Assembly (NCBI GenBank): GCA_009869945.1
Contig: WIXG01000015.1
Span: forward strand, 124,001 to 188,000
DNA length: 64,000 bases
Direction: 5' to 3'
From: Mesaphorura yosii
Taxonomy: Eukaryota; Arthropoda; Collembola; Poduromorpha; Tullbergiidae
Shown here: piece by piece, positions 1 to 12,985 of the stretch
Position numbering within the stretch: position 1 is the first letter of the stretch
Layout: the number at the start of each line of letters is the position of its first letter
Translations under genes and position numbers: made by a program
The notes under the pieces: generated by a model
What the model was told of the DNA's origin: nothing
Database searches by the model: none
Seen by the model: the letters and a program-made list of their open reading frames with translations, nothing else

Positions 1-1912
1 TCCTATAATTGCCTTGAGAAATGGTATTACTTGGACATTTAACGTCAAGACCGATTAGCTCATCTTTCTGCACGATTTTATGTGTCATCAAGACTGCGAC
101 AGGCGACGATCACCCGGTGATAACTGAATCACTGCGAAAGTCTGGTGATTCTTTGGAAAATCCAGACCTAATACAAAACGCAGCATGGGAAAATAAAAAC
201 CCCACCCTAGTACTTACTTGTGATGGATAAGATTCAATTGCGGCGGAATATTTGTACTGCAATTTACAACGAAGAACACACAAGATACCATGTTCTTTAC
301 GTGCCTCATCTCAACATTTAATTATATCGCATCATTGCAAAAAACCTGGACTTTTCTCGAGCCATTCATTCCGACTGCGATACGTAAGTGTCGTGGTCGT
401 GTGTATTCGTACTCCATGCGAATGCATTGTTCCTGTATTCTTGCTAAATCCGGTGCCCAAATGACGTCCAACGATCATCAATGCACTGAATACGCTCTCT
501 TCATTAATTCATGTTTGTCGTAACTGCCGACTGCGTATTTCCAGCCTTTATGTTGTGCTGCTCGACTCACAAGACTCTTGATTTTTGCAATCCATCAGCC
601 AATGTCAAGAATTTGTACTTCAATAAACTCAGTGGGCATTGGGCTCCATTCATTCATTCTTCGCCTATGCGGAACTGATTCTTGACAATATCAGCAAGCA
701 GTGCCTTGCAGTGTGTACTTGAACTGACATGGCCCTCTACTCTAATCAGACAGAGACAGACATGGCACAGCGCAGTAAAGTAGAATTTACCCACAACAAT
801 GCGCAGCGCAGAGGACAATGCGAGAATGGTATTGAATGTGATCTTCAAGAGGTATATCCTGAATGACAGATTGAGATTGCCTTGGATAGTACAATTAAAG
901 TCAAATCTCCAAGACCTTCAAAGTTAGTTCCTCATTATTTGATAAATGTAAAGCATTGTTCAGCATTCAGCAGCACATGAGGTTGCCTGCTCGATACAAG
1001 CACTGAAATTTGACAATGACTCATAACTTATCGTTAGCATTATAGCATTAGCATCAGCAGTGCGTTTTGTAGGACATACTTAACTGTACATTAACAATGC
1101 ACATTGCTAAGGTTGGTTACGCCTTGGCGGGGCCGCAGCGAGACGTATCATTGTTCTCTGTGCTCTGCACTTATCCTATCGCAGTACTTATCAATGCATT
1201 TTTATCAGTGGGCGCATCGTCGGTGGAATTGTTACACAATAATTTCAATTGCATTGTTATAACACACGCCGCACGCGGCTGGGCACACCACACCACGCAG
1301 CCATCGCCATATAACGGAGACGAGATTTTTATGGCGATGCGCGTAATGAAATTAACATTGTATTTGGATGGACGTGCTAAAATCTCTTCTGTAGTTTGAA
1401 ACAATGGAGATTCCCGTTGCATAACATGCAGTCAAGCCACCGTTTTCGTGAAAAACAACTTCAGTGATGGCTCAATTCGTAGTGTTGTCTGTCATTTTGG
1501 TCACAGACTGGCTATGACTTAAAATCATAAAATTCTTATTGTTAGTGATCACCAATTTCTTGACCTCTCAAAGCATTTACATGTAGGCTGACGATTTGAC
1601 TGAAAGTCAGCCGGCGAGTCAGCAATCTCAACAAATCGCAGTCAAGTCTATACCCGACGATTGTGAGCAATGAACGTGGAAATGGAGAATTGGCAAATTA
1701 CACGGCTTAGTAGTTGCAGATTAATCAATCATCGCAATTCGCAAAGCATTACATAACTTGACAACGTGGGAGTCGTCGTCCACCGTCATCGGATACTCTT
1801 TACAGTTGCGTTGTACAATTTTCAGGTCGAAAACGAAAGTGAAGAACATTAATTCTACTTCTGCCGCAACGTAATAATGCTTTGTTTTTGTGCAATTCTT
1901 GACTTTTGACAG

Positions 1913-2007
1913 GCCAGAACAGCAGCGGCAGACAGAGCAGCACCACATCTTTCAAAGTGTTAGCCCCAGCTACAACTCAACGCAGTATCATTTCATCTTA
2001 CATCCAG
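1913..2007 (+). CDS. Candidate isolated internal exon (Q/S/T-rich)
   Basis: The segment is preceded by a TTTTGACAG acceptor and ends at CCAG|GTACTTA, a plausible donor. Two of its frames are open throughout: one reads as a Ser/Thr/Gln-rich peptide (SSGRQSSTTSFKVLAP), the other as a Gln/His-rich peptide (EQQRQTEQHHIFQSVS). Such composition is common in disordered parts of transcription factors, but no domain is present and I could not connect the segment to neighbouring exons. It may be chance. Confidence 0.18.
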
Positions 2008-5000
2008 GTACTTAACAATACAAACACTACCACTAAAAAATTAACTGTTGTTGTGAATTATCCACATGAAAGCACGTACGCGGCTTCTTCATGGGTCGGT
2101 ATGCCACGAAACTCGTTTTGTGGTAAACCTAGGCCTTGCATAATTACAGTTGGATTGGGTTTGCAGTTGTGAATTGATAGTACAAATTCGCAGGTGCAAC
2201 TTCTGTGATTTGAATGCAAAATTAGGAAATAAAGGTGCTTTGCGGGATACCGCAGTATTTGTATTTGTAAACCCCAAAATCCTTGCGACGATCCCGAAAG
2301 TTGTAAGAAGATTGAAGTTTCGATGGATTGGTTCCGACCACTACCTAGCCATAAGCGTTCAAGATGATAAGAGATCTCGCTCAGCATGGAAGCAGCAGCA
2401 CTCCAGAGGTTTACAACTTAATTAAAAATTCCTCCGCATCGGACACCAGAACTGCATTTAAAAAAGTGAGCTTGCAAGATTGAAAGAAGATTGACAAGAT
2501 CAACGGAGCTCGTGGACTCGCGGACTTGGCTATTGTTGTTGTCGTGTCGAAATAATTATACTGAGAATCCCCTTGCTTTTGCTAAGTCCATGCCGCCGCG
2601 CAGTGCGAAGAGGGAAGGTCAAGAAACTTGGAACATCTTCGCAAGTTAAATTCGCGAGAAAATCGTGCCGAGAGCATTGAAGACGTTACAACTGATGATA
2701 TTTTGATGGGGATGCGTGCTAATACCGTACAGTGCATTCCGTGTAGTACATGCGCATTGACATTTAACAGTTTTGTATTTTGTATTCAGCTGAAAAAGAA
2801 GGAATAACACGGAAATGGATGATTATCGTATATTTCCCTCATGATGAAATTCTACACCCGCTGGTCAATCCAGTTTTATCAGCGTGAGCATGCAGTAGCG
2901 CGCTTCTTCGTGTCTTTCGGCAAATCGTGTTTGAGATTCATGTTTTTAATTCGAGATCTTTCTTGATCACTGCAGGATTCATTCAGAAATTGGGATTTTC
3001 CAACTTTAATTGATTACCCTACCGCAGTCGGCACGAAACGCACTTTACGGTACTGTTTCAGTGCATTGCATTTTGCGTGAGCAGTTTGGCAATACGGGAA
3101 GACTGAAGACGAGTTCCGTCGATTGCTAGTTGTAATTGGCAGGTGGACCTTTTGTTTTTATGGGAAACTGAACCATTAAAGCGGCCATTAAATTCGCATT
3201 CTCAAAAGGGCATGGCACAGCAAATCTGTGACATACTTCACAGGCCACACCAAAAGCTGTGTAATAGCGCAGCGCAGCGTATAATAACAAGAATTAAGTT
3301 CAATTGTCAAATAATCAAATTAATGAGTAGTCTTGATTTGATTTGCATTTCATTGCAAGAGATTCGTGCCAAGTCACTGCCAATGCGTTCGTTAAGCATT
3401 TGCATAAAATTAAGTAAACAAACGACCCAAAACAGATTTCTTAATCTGGCTCGCCGGCGTGCAGACGCCGACGCCGGCGGCTCACGCGTCATCGACATCG
3501 TTCTTGTACAGTGAACACCTTTGCCACTGGCTTCAGCGCAGCGCTTGAGCTTCCTCACTCACTGATTACGATTAAGATTGCGATAAACTGTTATGTAATC
3601 GAAGCGAAGCGCGGGCAAGTGTTGAGAGGTTAATGGTTCTCATAGCTTGTAATTAATAGTGTCAATACTAAGCACAGTACAGCACTGCGACTGCACTTGC
3701 AGAAGAGTTTAATGAGCCTGGCAATAAATCATAATGATCCACACAATTCTTGCATTATATAAATCTTGGTACACGTGGCTCGCGGTACCTGGTAATGTGG
3801 GAAGCTTCCTATTCGTATTCAGCTTCTTACAAATGTAAATGCAAATTGTCATGTCCAAACGTGTGTGTTATGTGGCCGATAATTACGAATTTCCCAAGTG
3901 AATTGAATCAAGAGGTAATGCTCAAATTGACAAACTCAAACGCAAGCGCAAACTCGGTCAGATAACGCAAATCACATAAATCCATAATTTGTAGGTTGAT
4001 TACGTGTAATTGTTTTCTTCTTATTTATGGCATCGGTCTGCCGCCGTCACGCCGTGCCCTGTTGGCTCGTCGGCAAACTGTTCTACATTCCACATGTGCA
4101 CAATGTAACGCCTAATGGGATTTTAATCAAAATTTGGGCTGTGTCTGCCTTCTCCGGCAGATGCAAAACAAAGCTACGAATTATGCGAATTAGAGCCAGT
4201 CACCGGTGAATGAATGAAAGTAAGGAATTGTATAAAACAACCGCACGACAGAATCGTGCCGTACCGCATAGGTTATAACTGGTGTGGTGAGATAACCTAA
4301 TTAAAGAAGTCAGCCAGAATCGAAATTGAAAGTGGTTCATGAATGCAGGTGCAGGGCACGTTGATGTATCAAGTAACTTGTCATTTACTTGGCAAGCTCA
4401 AACACAAAAGACGGGACGGTGAGTACAGCGATAAAGCGCATGCATTAGTGCCATAACCATCGTGCTCCGTGATCATTGCAGTTCGTGCCGTGCGAGCAAT
4501 GGAAACGTATCAATCAGCAAGAAATTACGTGCCTAATTAAAGGTGAACTCGAGCAGGGTCGGTAAAGACAAAGAGTAAAGGGAAAGAGATGGTAGGTCAG
4601 GGCTATGATACGATTTTGTAAAAGTCCAATTTTTTGCAAAAGTAGCAAAAATTACTTGCAATTTATTGGTGAATTTATGGCATCGTACCGCACCGATGTG
4701 TGGTCAAACAAGCACTGATACTCCGGAATTCATTTTTTCTGGCCAGGCCGGCTCGGCTGAGGTTATCTTAATTACTAAAATGTGTTCACGTATTTACAAT
4801 GCAATGCACGAAACAACCGCATTGGCACTGCTGAGATGCTAACGCACCCTTTGTTACTTTGTAGTCTTTCTGTTTGTTGTTTATTCTACGTTGCACGCAC
4901 GTACTCATTGAAATTGAGAATGACATTGGCCCCAATGATTACTAAACCATTACACGTATCATTCAACAACGTCTCAAAGCAAAGCACGTTAATTCCTTCT

Positions 5001-6907
5001 CATTGGCGTCGGCGCCACAGTATAATCAGTTAATGTGCTGTTAAGTTACTTGTTTATGTAAGAATGGAATTGAATTTTGCGCTTATCTTTCGCCTTGCCT
5101 GCCTTAAAAGTGGCAAGTTTACAAAAGACCGTCGTTCTTTATCAACTTATTTACCAAATGCCAATGTAAAATTACAAAAATTCAAAAGAATCCCAAATTT
5201 TTGGTTGCGTTGCATTGAGAATTAGTCTTCTTTTGTTTGCGGGCCGCGGAGGACGTTGAATTTTGCTTTTTTGCCGAGACAAAGGAATTGCAGAAAATGA
5301 ACATGAAATTCATTGTACAAGACAACCTTATCATTCAAAATTTGAAATTCACTCAGATTACAAACTAAGCACAAAGAAAGAGCAATCGAAGCGATTGCCG
5401 ACGTTTCGTGCAAAAGCGCCTTTACTAAAAACCACAATTGAATTAAATTAAGTGAACGTGATCGCGATCGTGATGGTTTTGGGTGCGGGAGGCCGTAAAT
5501 CTTGTTGCAATGTAAGCAACGACTAATCAATTTTGGATGTCAACGGAACCCATATCGCGAAATGAATGGCGTACTAAATAGGAAACGTCCAAGTACATTT
5601 CTATTGACATTTTTGGCTTTGACGTTTGCGTTACGACTAGAATTAATTTGGGAATTTGAATCTGTACACACAATTTTGACGTTATCGCATCGCATTTTAC
5701 TGCAGTGTTACTTAATTTGCAGCGAGAATCCAAGTCGACTGCCGTCATGTTATGCTAATCTGATAATGATTCACACTATTATGACATAATTCATCATTTT
5801 TGGTGTGTTATCAATTTGCATAATGTTACGCTCTCGTGGACAAAGCTTCATAGCGTCTGTGGTCTTCATCAATCGTATTTACTCGTCCAACGTCCAACCC
5901 AAGTAGCCAGCTAGCCGGTTGAAATGCAATACACAGATGTAACGTAACAAAAGCAATGCCAATGTGCTCTTGTCTTGCTGCATTACGTAAGCAAGGCTTC
6001 CTCCTTCCGCACGATACAAGACAAATAAACGATTAACAATTGCCACATCACGCCGCGTGACCTGTGACCCATAAACTGGCAACAAGACGATCTTGGTCTG
6101 GTCTGGTCGTTAATTAACCAAATGCAAATGAAATGGTGACAGCGAAAGCACAAGCGCATCTTCAGTACGAGACGTCCTATCATGCAATACAAATACAATA
6201 CACAGATCACGCAGTTTACTATTGACATAATTTTATAATTTCATTATACGTGACAGGCAGAGCCGGTTTCGCTCTTCGTGTGGGCACTCGCATTCGTGCA
6301 CTACACAAGTGTTTACAATTGTAATGACCGGGTATTGCGAGAGCTGTGACACGAAATGTTTGTTTTTAGGGCTAACAGTTGAGATTTGATGGAATAATCA
6401 TTCGCATGCTTCTAAATGCTTTTAATTATCGTGGATAACAAAAATTACGCTTCAATAGGTCGAAATATGTCAGGAAAATATTTCAACGCACAAGGTTCAC
6501 ATTTCCTGAGACAAACATGACCTGAGCTGCGCTGCTCATTGAGAAATAATAATTCTGAATTCTGACAAGAAGTTTGGTTCAATTAAAGCAACACGAGAAG
6601 AGAGTGAAATGGCATGGGCAATATGAGCGAAAATTTTCAAGACTGTCGCAACGATTAAGTTTCGTGTAACTGCGGTAGTGCGTCGACAATCGTAGCGGTA
6701 CTTTATGGCGAAATGATACACGCCTGTCTGTCTCGAATCTTGAGATTAAGATGTGTTTTAGCATTGCAATTCATTCATTGCATCCAATTTGTAGAGCATT
6801 GTGTTAACCATTTAGACTGCGCTTGCCACTGGGCATTACAATTTATTACAATTGCTTTGCGATTACGATTACGAGCACAATGAATGAATCAAGTGTTAAC
6901 AGCTCCG

Positions 6908-6948
6908 CTGCAATTGCAATTGCAGTCACAGTCACAGTCGCAATTGCT
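6908..6948. repeat. Short compound tandem repeat (GCAATT / AGTCAC units)
   Basis: Two copies of a CAATTG-type unit are followed by repeated CAGTCA units and then GCAATTGC again, so the block is flanked by the same self-complementary word. It looks like a small simple-sequence tract in non-coding DNA. Confidence 0.6.
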
Positions 6949-7791
6949 TTGGTCATCTAATTGTTACAAAGCTACAACTGCAACCGCACATCTCACACGC
7001 ACAGGTAGTCTCAGATGTATGTGGGCAATCAAGCCATGATAATCAGGTCTAAACCAAGCCCGTCTCTCGTTCAAGTTTGAGCTCGAAGCTCACTTGCAGC
7101 CGAATTACGACACAAAGATACATTTTAATAAATTAAGCTCACAGGGAGACGGAGACGAGAATTGCAAAAGACTTGCAAAAGACTACGACACTTGACTTTC
7201 ATTAATTTATCTTCCGAGTCTAAAGTGCTTTTCTTGTAATCCCAGATTCAGGCGCAATTGAAACTCAAGCCAGGAGCAAGTTTTAATTTTTATTACTTGC
7301 ACATGCTTATAATTGCTTTTGACGCCTGAAGTCAATGAATTGTATCACGATGCAATGCACTCGGCCCGTGTTTAATTAGGAACTGATGCCATTGAACAGC
7401 AGACTGCATTCTTTCAATAGATTCTAATTAAAACGTCATAATGAGTTTCACAAAGTGACTAAGCTCACCAAAGCAAAATTATTTGAATGGGTTCAAATAC
7501 AATTTTGGTATTGACAAACTCGAGACAAATTAAGAATGCTTGAATTATGGCTGGGTTATGTAATCGTAGTCGTAGTGCAGTGCAGCGCAGCACCGACCAC
7601 CACAAAAGCACACGCAGAGTCGACTTAACTCGAAGGATGATTAAAGAGCGTCGCGCCTTAATTTTGTGCTAACTCATTACATGCTCCAAATATTCATGCG
7701 CAGTGCATCACCTTTTTGAGATTTATGATCTCTAATCTCGATTGTAGCTTTTAGCGATGATAACCGGAATTGACACACGAAGGGCTTACCT

Positions 7792-7818
7792 TATAAAAAT
7801 TTAGCATTATTACTCAGC
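7792..7818 (+). promoter_or_regulatory. Putative TATA promoter
   Basis: TATAAAA at 7792-7798 is followed by a TCAGC initiator-like pentamer at 7814-7818, about 20 bp downstream, and by a weaker CAGTC near 7831. The spacing is slightly short for the first and slightly long for the second. A 33-codon ATG frame begins at 7849 and the candidate first exon (ATG 8094, donor 8217) lies downstream. The arrangement suggests a real start of transcription but nothing here proves it. Confidence 0.35.
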
Positions 7819-8093
7819 AGCACACCAATACAGTCACGATGGACGGCGAGCGACGAGGATGGGCCGCCGAGCTTTCGGTCAGCGGCTCGATAAACCAGCA
7901 ATTTGAGGCGGTCATTCCAGCAGCGTCCAGTCAATAAATTCTCGATCGTTCAGACAAACTGGCGGTCAACTTGTCACGCGCGTTTGTTCTCCTAAGACGT
8001 CACGCACTTCAACTTGCTGATTTTTATTGGCACGTTCGAAGAATCAATTACAAGAGTCCGGTCCAGGATTTACGCAAATCGACAAGCAATTAC

Positions 8094-8217
8094 ATGTGTA
8101 ATTGTCCGAGCACGATTTATGGCAGGCTGCTGGCGCCGGTCAAGTCTGTTTTTGTAGAAGCGAGATTTATTGCATGGTACATGGGGGACTCCAAGAGAGG
8201 CGAGACATGGGATGGAC
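8094..8217 (+). CDS. Candidate first coding exon, unknown protein
   Basis: An ATG at 8094 opens a 41-codon frame that runs into a good donor (GGAC|GTAAGAAG at 8217/8218). The frame is open further upstream to about 7971 without another ATG. The peptide (start MCNCPSTIYGRLLAPVKS) matches no family I know. It lies about 300 bp downstream of the TATA element, with a shorter ATG frame at 7849 ahead of it. The phase-1 end is compatible with the splice-bounded open segment at 9629-9783, which starts needing one base. The gene model is speculative. Confidence 0.22.
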
Positions 8218-8609
8218 GTAAGAAGTTCTTGATCTTCAATATTCGTATCAACAATAACATCCACTGTCACACCTACTCACTAGCGTCATTGTTCCTGGCT
8301 GACCTTCGGTCCAGCAGCGTGTAAATGTAAACACGCAAAAATGCAAAAAATACAAAACAACACAAATTTGCTAAACCGTTATTAATTTACACCTACACAC
8401 ACACATGTAATTCACACCACTTTGTTCACTGATCACATGAATAAAATGTCTCACTGTGGTCTCATGTTCGTGACACTCGCTAAACAAACCGCTCAGCTGC
8501 GATTCACGCCACGTCATCCGATAACGGTGACCACCGGTGAAAGAAAATTAGCTCGAGCCCAAATTCTTCAGAAGAGAAGGGAATTTAAGACTGATGCACT
8601 CATTCCCAG

Positions 8610-8807
8610 GCCACGGCGGTGGCTGTGGTTTCCCTTGAAGAGCAAAAGCAAAATTGTATTAAAAATGACCAAAGCCTGTGGTGTGGCGGTGTCTTCGGCG
8701 GTGCTCAGTCAAATCAGCACTCAGCACTGCAGCGATTGGAAGCGCTCACAGAAAAAGTGTTCAAGATTGAGAATATTGAGGCACGCTTAGATGAACTGCA
8801 TCTTTTT
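8610..8807 (+). CDS. Candidate internal exon with coiled-coil-like heptads
   Basis: Bounded by an acceptor CATTCCCAG and a weaker donor TTTTT|GTAATA, this 198-bp segment is open for exactly 66 codons in phase 0. Its second half (ALQRLEALTEKVFKIENI, then EARLDELH) has leucine/valine/isoleucine spacing typical of an amphipathic helix or coiled coil. It does not join in phase to the candidate exon at 8094-8217. No family was recognised. Confidence 0.22.
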
Positions 8808-9628
8808 GTAATAACGCGAATGCGAAACCACCGCACGAGAATGCACAGTGCAACTCGAGATTACAAAGTCTCATTTAAAAAGACACGCATTTTGCATACA
8901 TTAACAAGTGCAAATCGCAAGTGCCTTCTTGACGACTTGCATCCATGACTCGCCTTGCTTGCACTTTTGCACTACGGCATGGCATGGCAGGGTGAGCAGT
9001 GAGCACATTTTTGCCGTGCCGAGACCCGCACCCCGCAAGCCACAACAATGCATCGTGATGCACAAAGCACATGTTCACATCCCTTTCCCTTTCTTTTTTC
9101 ATAAATTACTTTGTTCACAGTTTGTATTTTGCAGTTTTGTGTGGGCCACTTTTATTAGTAATATTATGACATGCGAACGCGGAGAGTACGCGGTTATACA
9201 ATAGTGTATTTAAGGACTTGGCCGCCGTCATTCGTAATCGTTACTGTTACTGACTCTTCTTATTTTTAGTGAGGTAGTATTGTTGCAATTATTATCTGCC
9301 CATTTTACGATCAGCGCTCTTTGGTGCATAAAGTTGCAGTCGTAAAAGCGGGGTTGCGCATAAACAAAAACAAGACATAAAGATACTGTGCTCAAGACAA
9401 AGGGACAAATATGAATGCAGTGCAATGCTGGTTTGGCGAATCACTGCTGGACAATGACACCGCATGGCGGTGGTGAATGCAGTGTGAATGATCTGGTGAA
9501 TAATTTTTTTTAGAATTACGACTAATGAATTAAAGTTGACATCTGACACAAGTCGAGGGCTGTCGAGGGTGTTCTGTCTAAATATTTGATGTCTTTCAAT
9601 GTGACATGTAATTTTTATGAACTGACAG

Positions 9629-9783
9629 GCTGTTATCCGGTCCAAGTCTGGCTTCGAGCCAAAGCAGCGCTGGACATTTTATCACTTGCTGCGGCGTTGG
9701 GTCTACATCACACAACCAGCGACACAACGAGCAACTGTCTTGCTGTTGCTTTTGGCTTGACAATTATCGCTAATCACCCTTTG
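9629..9783 (+). CDS. Candidate internal exon, hydrophobic Ala/Leu-rich
   Basis: The segment lies between AACTGACAG and TTTG|GTGAGTTG and is open for 51 codons plus two leading bases. The peptide is Ala/Leu-rich (LDILSLAAALGLHH) with a second hydrophobic run (AVAFGLTIIA), so it could be membrane-associated. Its entry phase fits the candidate exon ending at 8217. Its exit phase (0) fits a further open segment at 13836-13893 (ACTGCAG acceptor, GGTTCAG|GTGAGC donor). Three phase-compatible pieces are suggestive but not proof. Confidence 0.18.
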
Positions 9784-12700
9784 GTGAGTTGATTGCCTTT
9801 GCTTTCACGATACGTTAAGATTTGGTTTGGTGATACTCATTGTTATTGGAATTGTCCCTCCCATGCCAAGTCACTATTACAATGACACATTATCATTTGA
9901 ATACACACGATGCCTTTGGTAATTTCGGTTTATAATAAAAAAGCACACACACTAATACAGGTGGTAAAAGAAAGGAATGCGTGCCGGAGCTGGAGCAGTA
10001 TTGGTAAAGTTTCACTACTGTATTTGTGTGCACTCATAATCAAATGTAGAGCTGTTATTTACAGCTGAATATCTCTTGCGTTTCTGCGCACCAATTTCGC
10101 ATTGACGCGGCCATCGCCAAGACAGTGCGACGCACGTCTTGAATGAATAAATATTGAAAATAATCAAAATATTACGTAACCGCGTGGCGTGGCAGGACGC
10201 AGACGCTGCTCAGACAGTTAAGACATTTGAACTTCGAATTGAATACAATAATGACACCGAACAATGGTACACGGCACAAGACGCAAGATAGTCATTGCCC
10301 AAATGCATCACGTCAATGCAACGTGCGTGTCTCCATTCAAAGACGGACAACGATCTGGCGGCGCGCGGTTGGCACTCTTCTTGAATGAAAATGCACGCTT
10401 CAATTGAAATATTGAATTACTCAATTTGTATAATCCCATTAAAGTATCAATAATTCATCTCATCATCTCTCCTCTAATTCTTCTACGAAGCGGCGAATCC
10501 TTGGCCATTATTGCTTTTGCTATTAATAAGTTTTGGCGTGCACGGTGCATATTTTCTTTCTAATCACTAATCGTCAAAGACAACTTGTTCACGGCCATTC
10601 ACAATTTACTATTGCTTTGCCTCGATTCTCGTTCCAATTGGCCCAAAGTACCGCTAATAGCTCATGTTGGTCATTACTCATCTTTTGCGACTTGCAGCTT
10701 GTTATTTGTCAAGTACAAAACAATAATAAATAAGATAAATACATCATCCGCACATGTTCATTCGATAATTAGGGGAAGTATTGCGAAATTGACATGCATG
10801 TACGAAGGAGCATATACGCACAACTTGCTGTTTGGTTAAGCGCACATTTAATTACCGATGTGTACTTGGAACTCTACGGCACGGCTTGAGACAATATAAT
10901 GCTTGAAAGTTGGCGGACCAAAATTCGAGAGGCGAATCATGAACTTTGTGATTACGCAACACTGAAGATGTTTCTGTTTATAAATACCTTTTGTATTCAG
11001 TGAATAGAAAAGGAAAGAAGTGCAGTGCACTTGATAATTGAAACTGTTCACGATGCACCATGGCATACTTAACAGACTTAAGACTTACCATTTTAATTCC
11101 TATTCACGGCTGCGGCTAAGTATGAAAACGAACATGACCGGGACGATGACGATGACTATGAAGAGAAGAGTAATTATTTCTCATCACAGTGCGTGAGTAC
11201 AGCTGAATTTAATTTTTAGATCAAGTACACATCGCCTTTCTTGTTGGCGCATTCTTAATTATTGATTGATTGACAAGTTGAGCAATCAACAACTGTAAAG
11301 CACGCGAAATGCACGATGAGAATACGAATACAAGTACACGAATGTCGATGAAGGTAGCATAGTTTGTGAATAATGAAGCGTGCTGCGTGCGAGCATATTT
11401 TGCTTACGATTTCCTCGATTCGTGATTCTCCGGTAAAATGACTGAAATACGCTTCATTTAAACTTTTCTTGCGAGCACAAGTTCTACAGCTAACTTTTAG
11501 TTAATCCCCTTACAAAGTTTCAGAAAACTATGAAATGGGTCCGAGCTTGCCCGTGTTTGTGAACGAATGCCATGAATTAAAATATTTACATGGTTCGTGC
11601 GTCGTGCCCGATTCGGCATATAATTGAAATTTAAACTTAAGACATCACTCAAGGACAGGTTAGCTTAACGCAAAATACTTATCATCAGACCGTATCGCAA
11701 TTGTTTTTACATTTCACTGGAAACGACCGTGAACAGTAAGTGAAGCATTCCCCAAATTCCGTCTGCACCTGTACGAGTTGGACGCTGATTTCAATGAGCC
11801 AAGAGTTATCTTCAAGATTACAGCACGCACATGGCTCCTCCTTTGCAAAATGCGTGACTAAGTGCCAGAAAAACCCTGGCACACCCACACTTACCCACGG
11901 TGCGAACGACGAGCCCAACGTTCGAGCTAGAATTCCAGCGAATTGTCATCTTGGAGCCTCCACAATTAATCAAGCACGACATTGCCCAATTTAAAGTATG
12001 AAAACAGCGTAGAGTTTTACGCAACAACGTAGCTACTGAGGTTTACGGCAAGCGCCTCCGTTTATATTTGAATTGTCATTCATGGCGTCTTGGTCTTGAT
12101 GTCGTTTGGTTTGGTGTCATGCTTCATTGCACGTGTACTTAATTGAATCATGCGAGTCATGCTCAATGCCTGATGCTATAGCCTGCTTCATTTAAAGTTA
12201 GACTTGGTGCTCCATGCTAAAGCAAGCCTGAGAAATTAAATTTGGGCCTTCAGCCTTTTAGTCAAATGTGCAATCAGACATTGAAATGAGCTGCTGACAA
12301 ATTAGGTCTAAAATAGGCGATAATTGCCGTCATTACTTCAGAATCTTGACGGTTCTGCTGCTGCTGTTCGTTGGTTCCATTGAGTTGTTCTTGTTCTAAT
12401 TGACAGAACTTCATTGTCTTGTTTCTTGTTATTTGGCGAGCAGTTAAAGGAGATTCAAAGCGGTCAAGGGTCTGTCATACAACTTTTACCCTGGCCTATT
12501 GTTTTCCAATTACTCGCTAATCATTTGCGGAGAAAAAATTGAATTTTGAGACAACTTGTAATCATAAAAGGAATATTTGTGGCTGTGGCTTTGCTGCTTT
12601 GTGAATTGCAAATTCTGATCTGAGAAAATAGTCAGCTCACGAAGGATGAGGCACGAATCATAAATATTTTGTCAGTGTTTAATAATGGGGCTGATTGTCT

Positions 12701-12985
12701 AATTGCATTGTCATTATTGCACAATTCACAATTCACGATGCTTATTCGACAAAGTTAACAAGTCGAATTATAATTGTGTAACCTTAAAAGAATTGAATGA
12801 GGTATACAATCTTGACGATTGATTTTTGGATACTAAAACAAGTCGCACTTAATAATAAGTAAAAATTAAGAAATAATAGAAAGAAAAGACGAATTACGAA
12901 AGGTAAAATAAGAAAAGTCAAGTTTAGGACTACAAATATCCGTGCTTATAAAAATTAAAATCATTTCCAAGAAGAAATCATGATT

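Larger units (their letters stand above)
1..7790. other. Gene-poor AT-rich DNA, no confident gene
   Basis: No reading frame here shows a recognisable domain or a splice chain I can defend. The sequence is AT-rich with many short recurring words built on TGCAATTG, GCATTGCA and CAGTGCAG, as in the long DUOX introns further on, so it could be intergenic DNA or the introns of a gene with tiny exons. The open frames of 60-120 codons have no domain and often lack an ATG. One splice-bounded open segment, at 1913-2007, is listed separately. Confidence 0.6.
8218..12985. other. Mostly non-coding DNA with two candidate exons
   Basis: Apart from the two splice-bounded candidates above, this stretch holds only short open frames without domains. 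An acidic run near 11122-11160 encodes a Tyr/Glu/Asp-rich peptide (DRDDDDDYEEKS) after a TAAG acceptor-like site but has no clear donor. The base composition resembles the first 7.8 kb. Confidence 0.5.

Noticed and set aside
3143..3514. 123-codon + strand frame after a TTGGCAG acceptor-like site
   Set aside because: No ATG near its start, no donor in a sensible place, and no domain.
9270..9292. let-7-like sequence TGAGGTAGTATTGTTGC
   Set aside because: Only the first 10 bases match let-7 and no complementary arm lies within 100 bases on either side, so no precursor hairpin can form.
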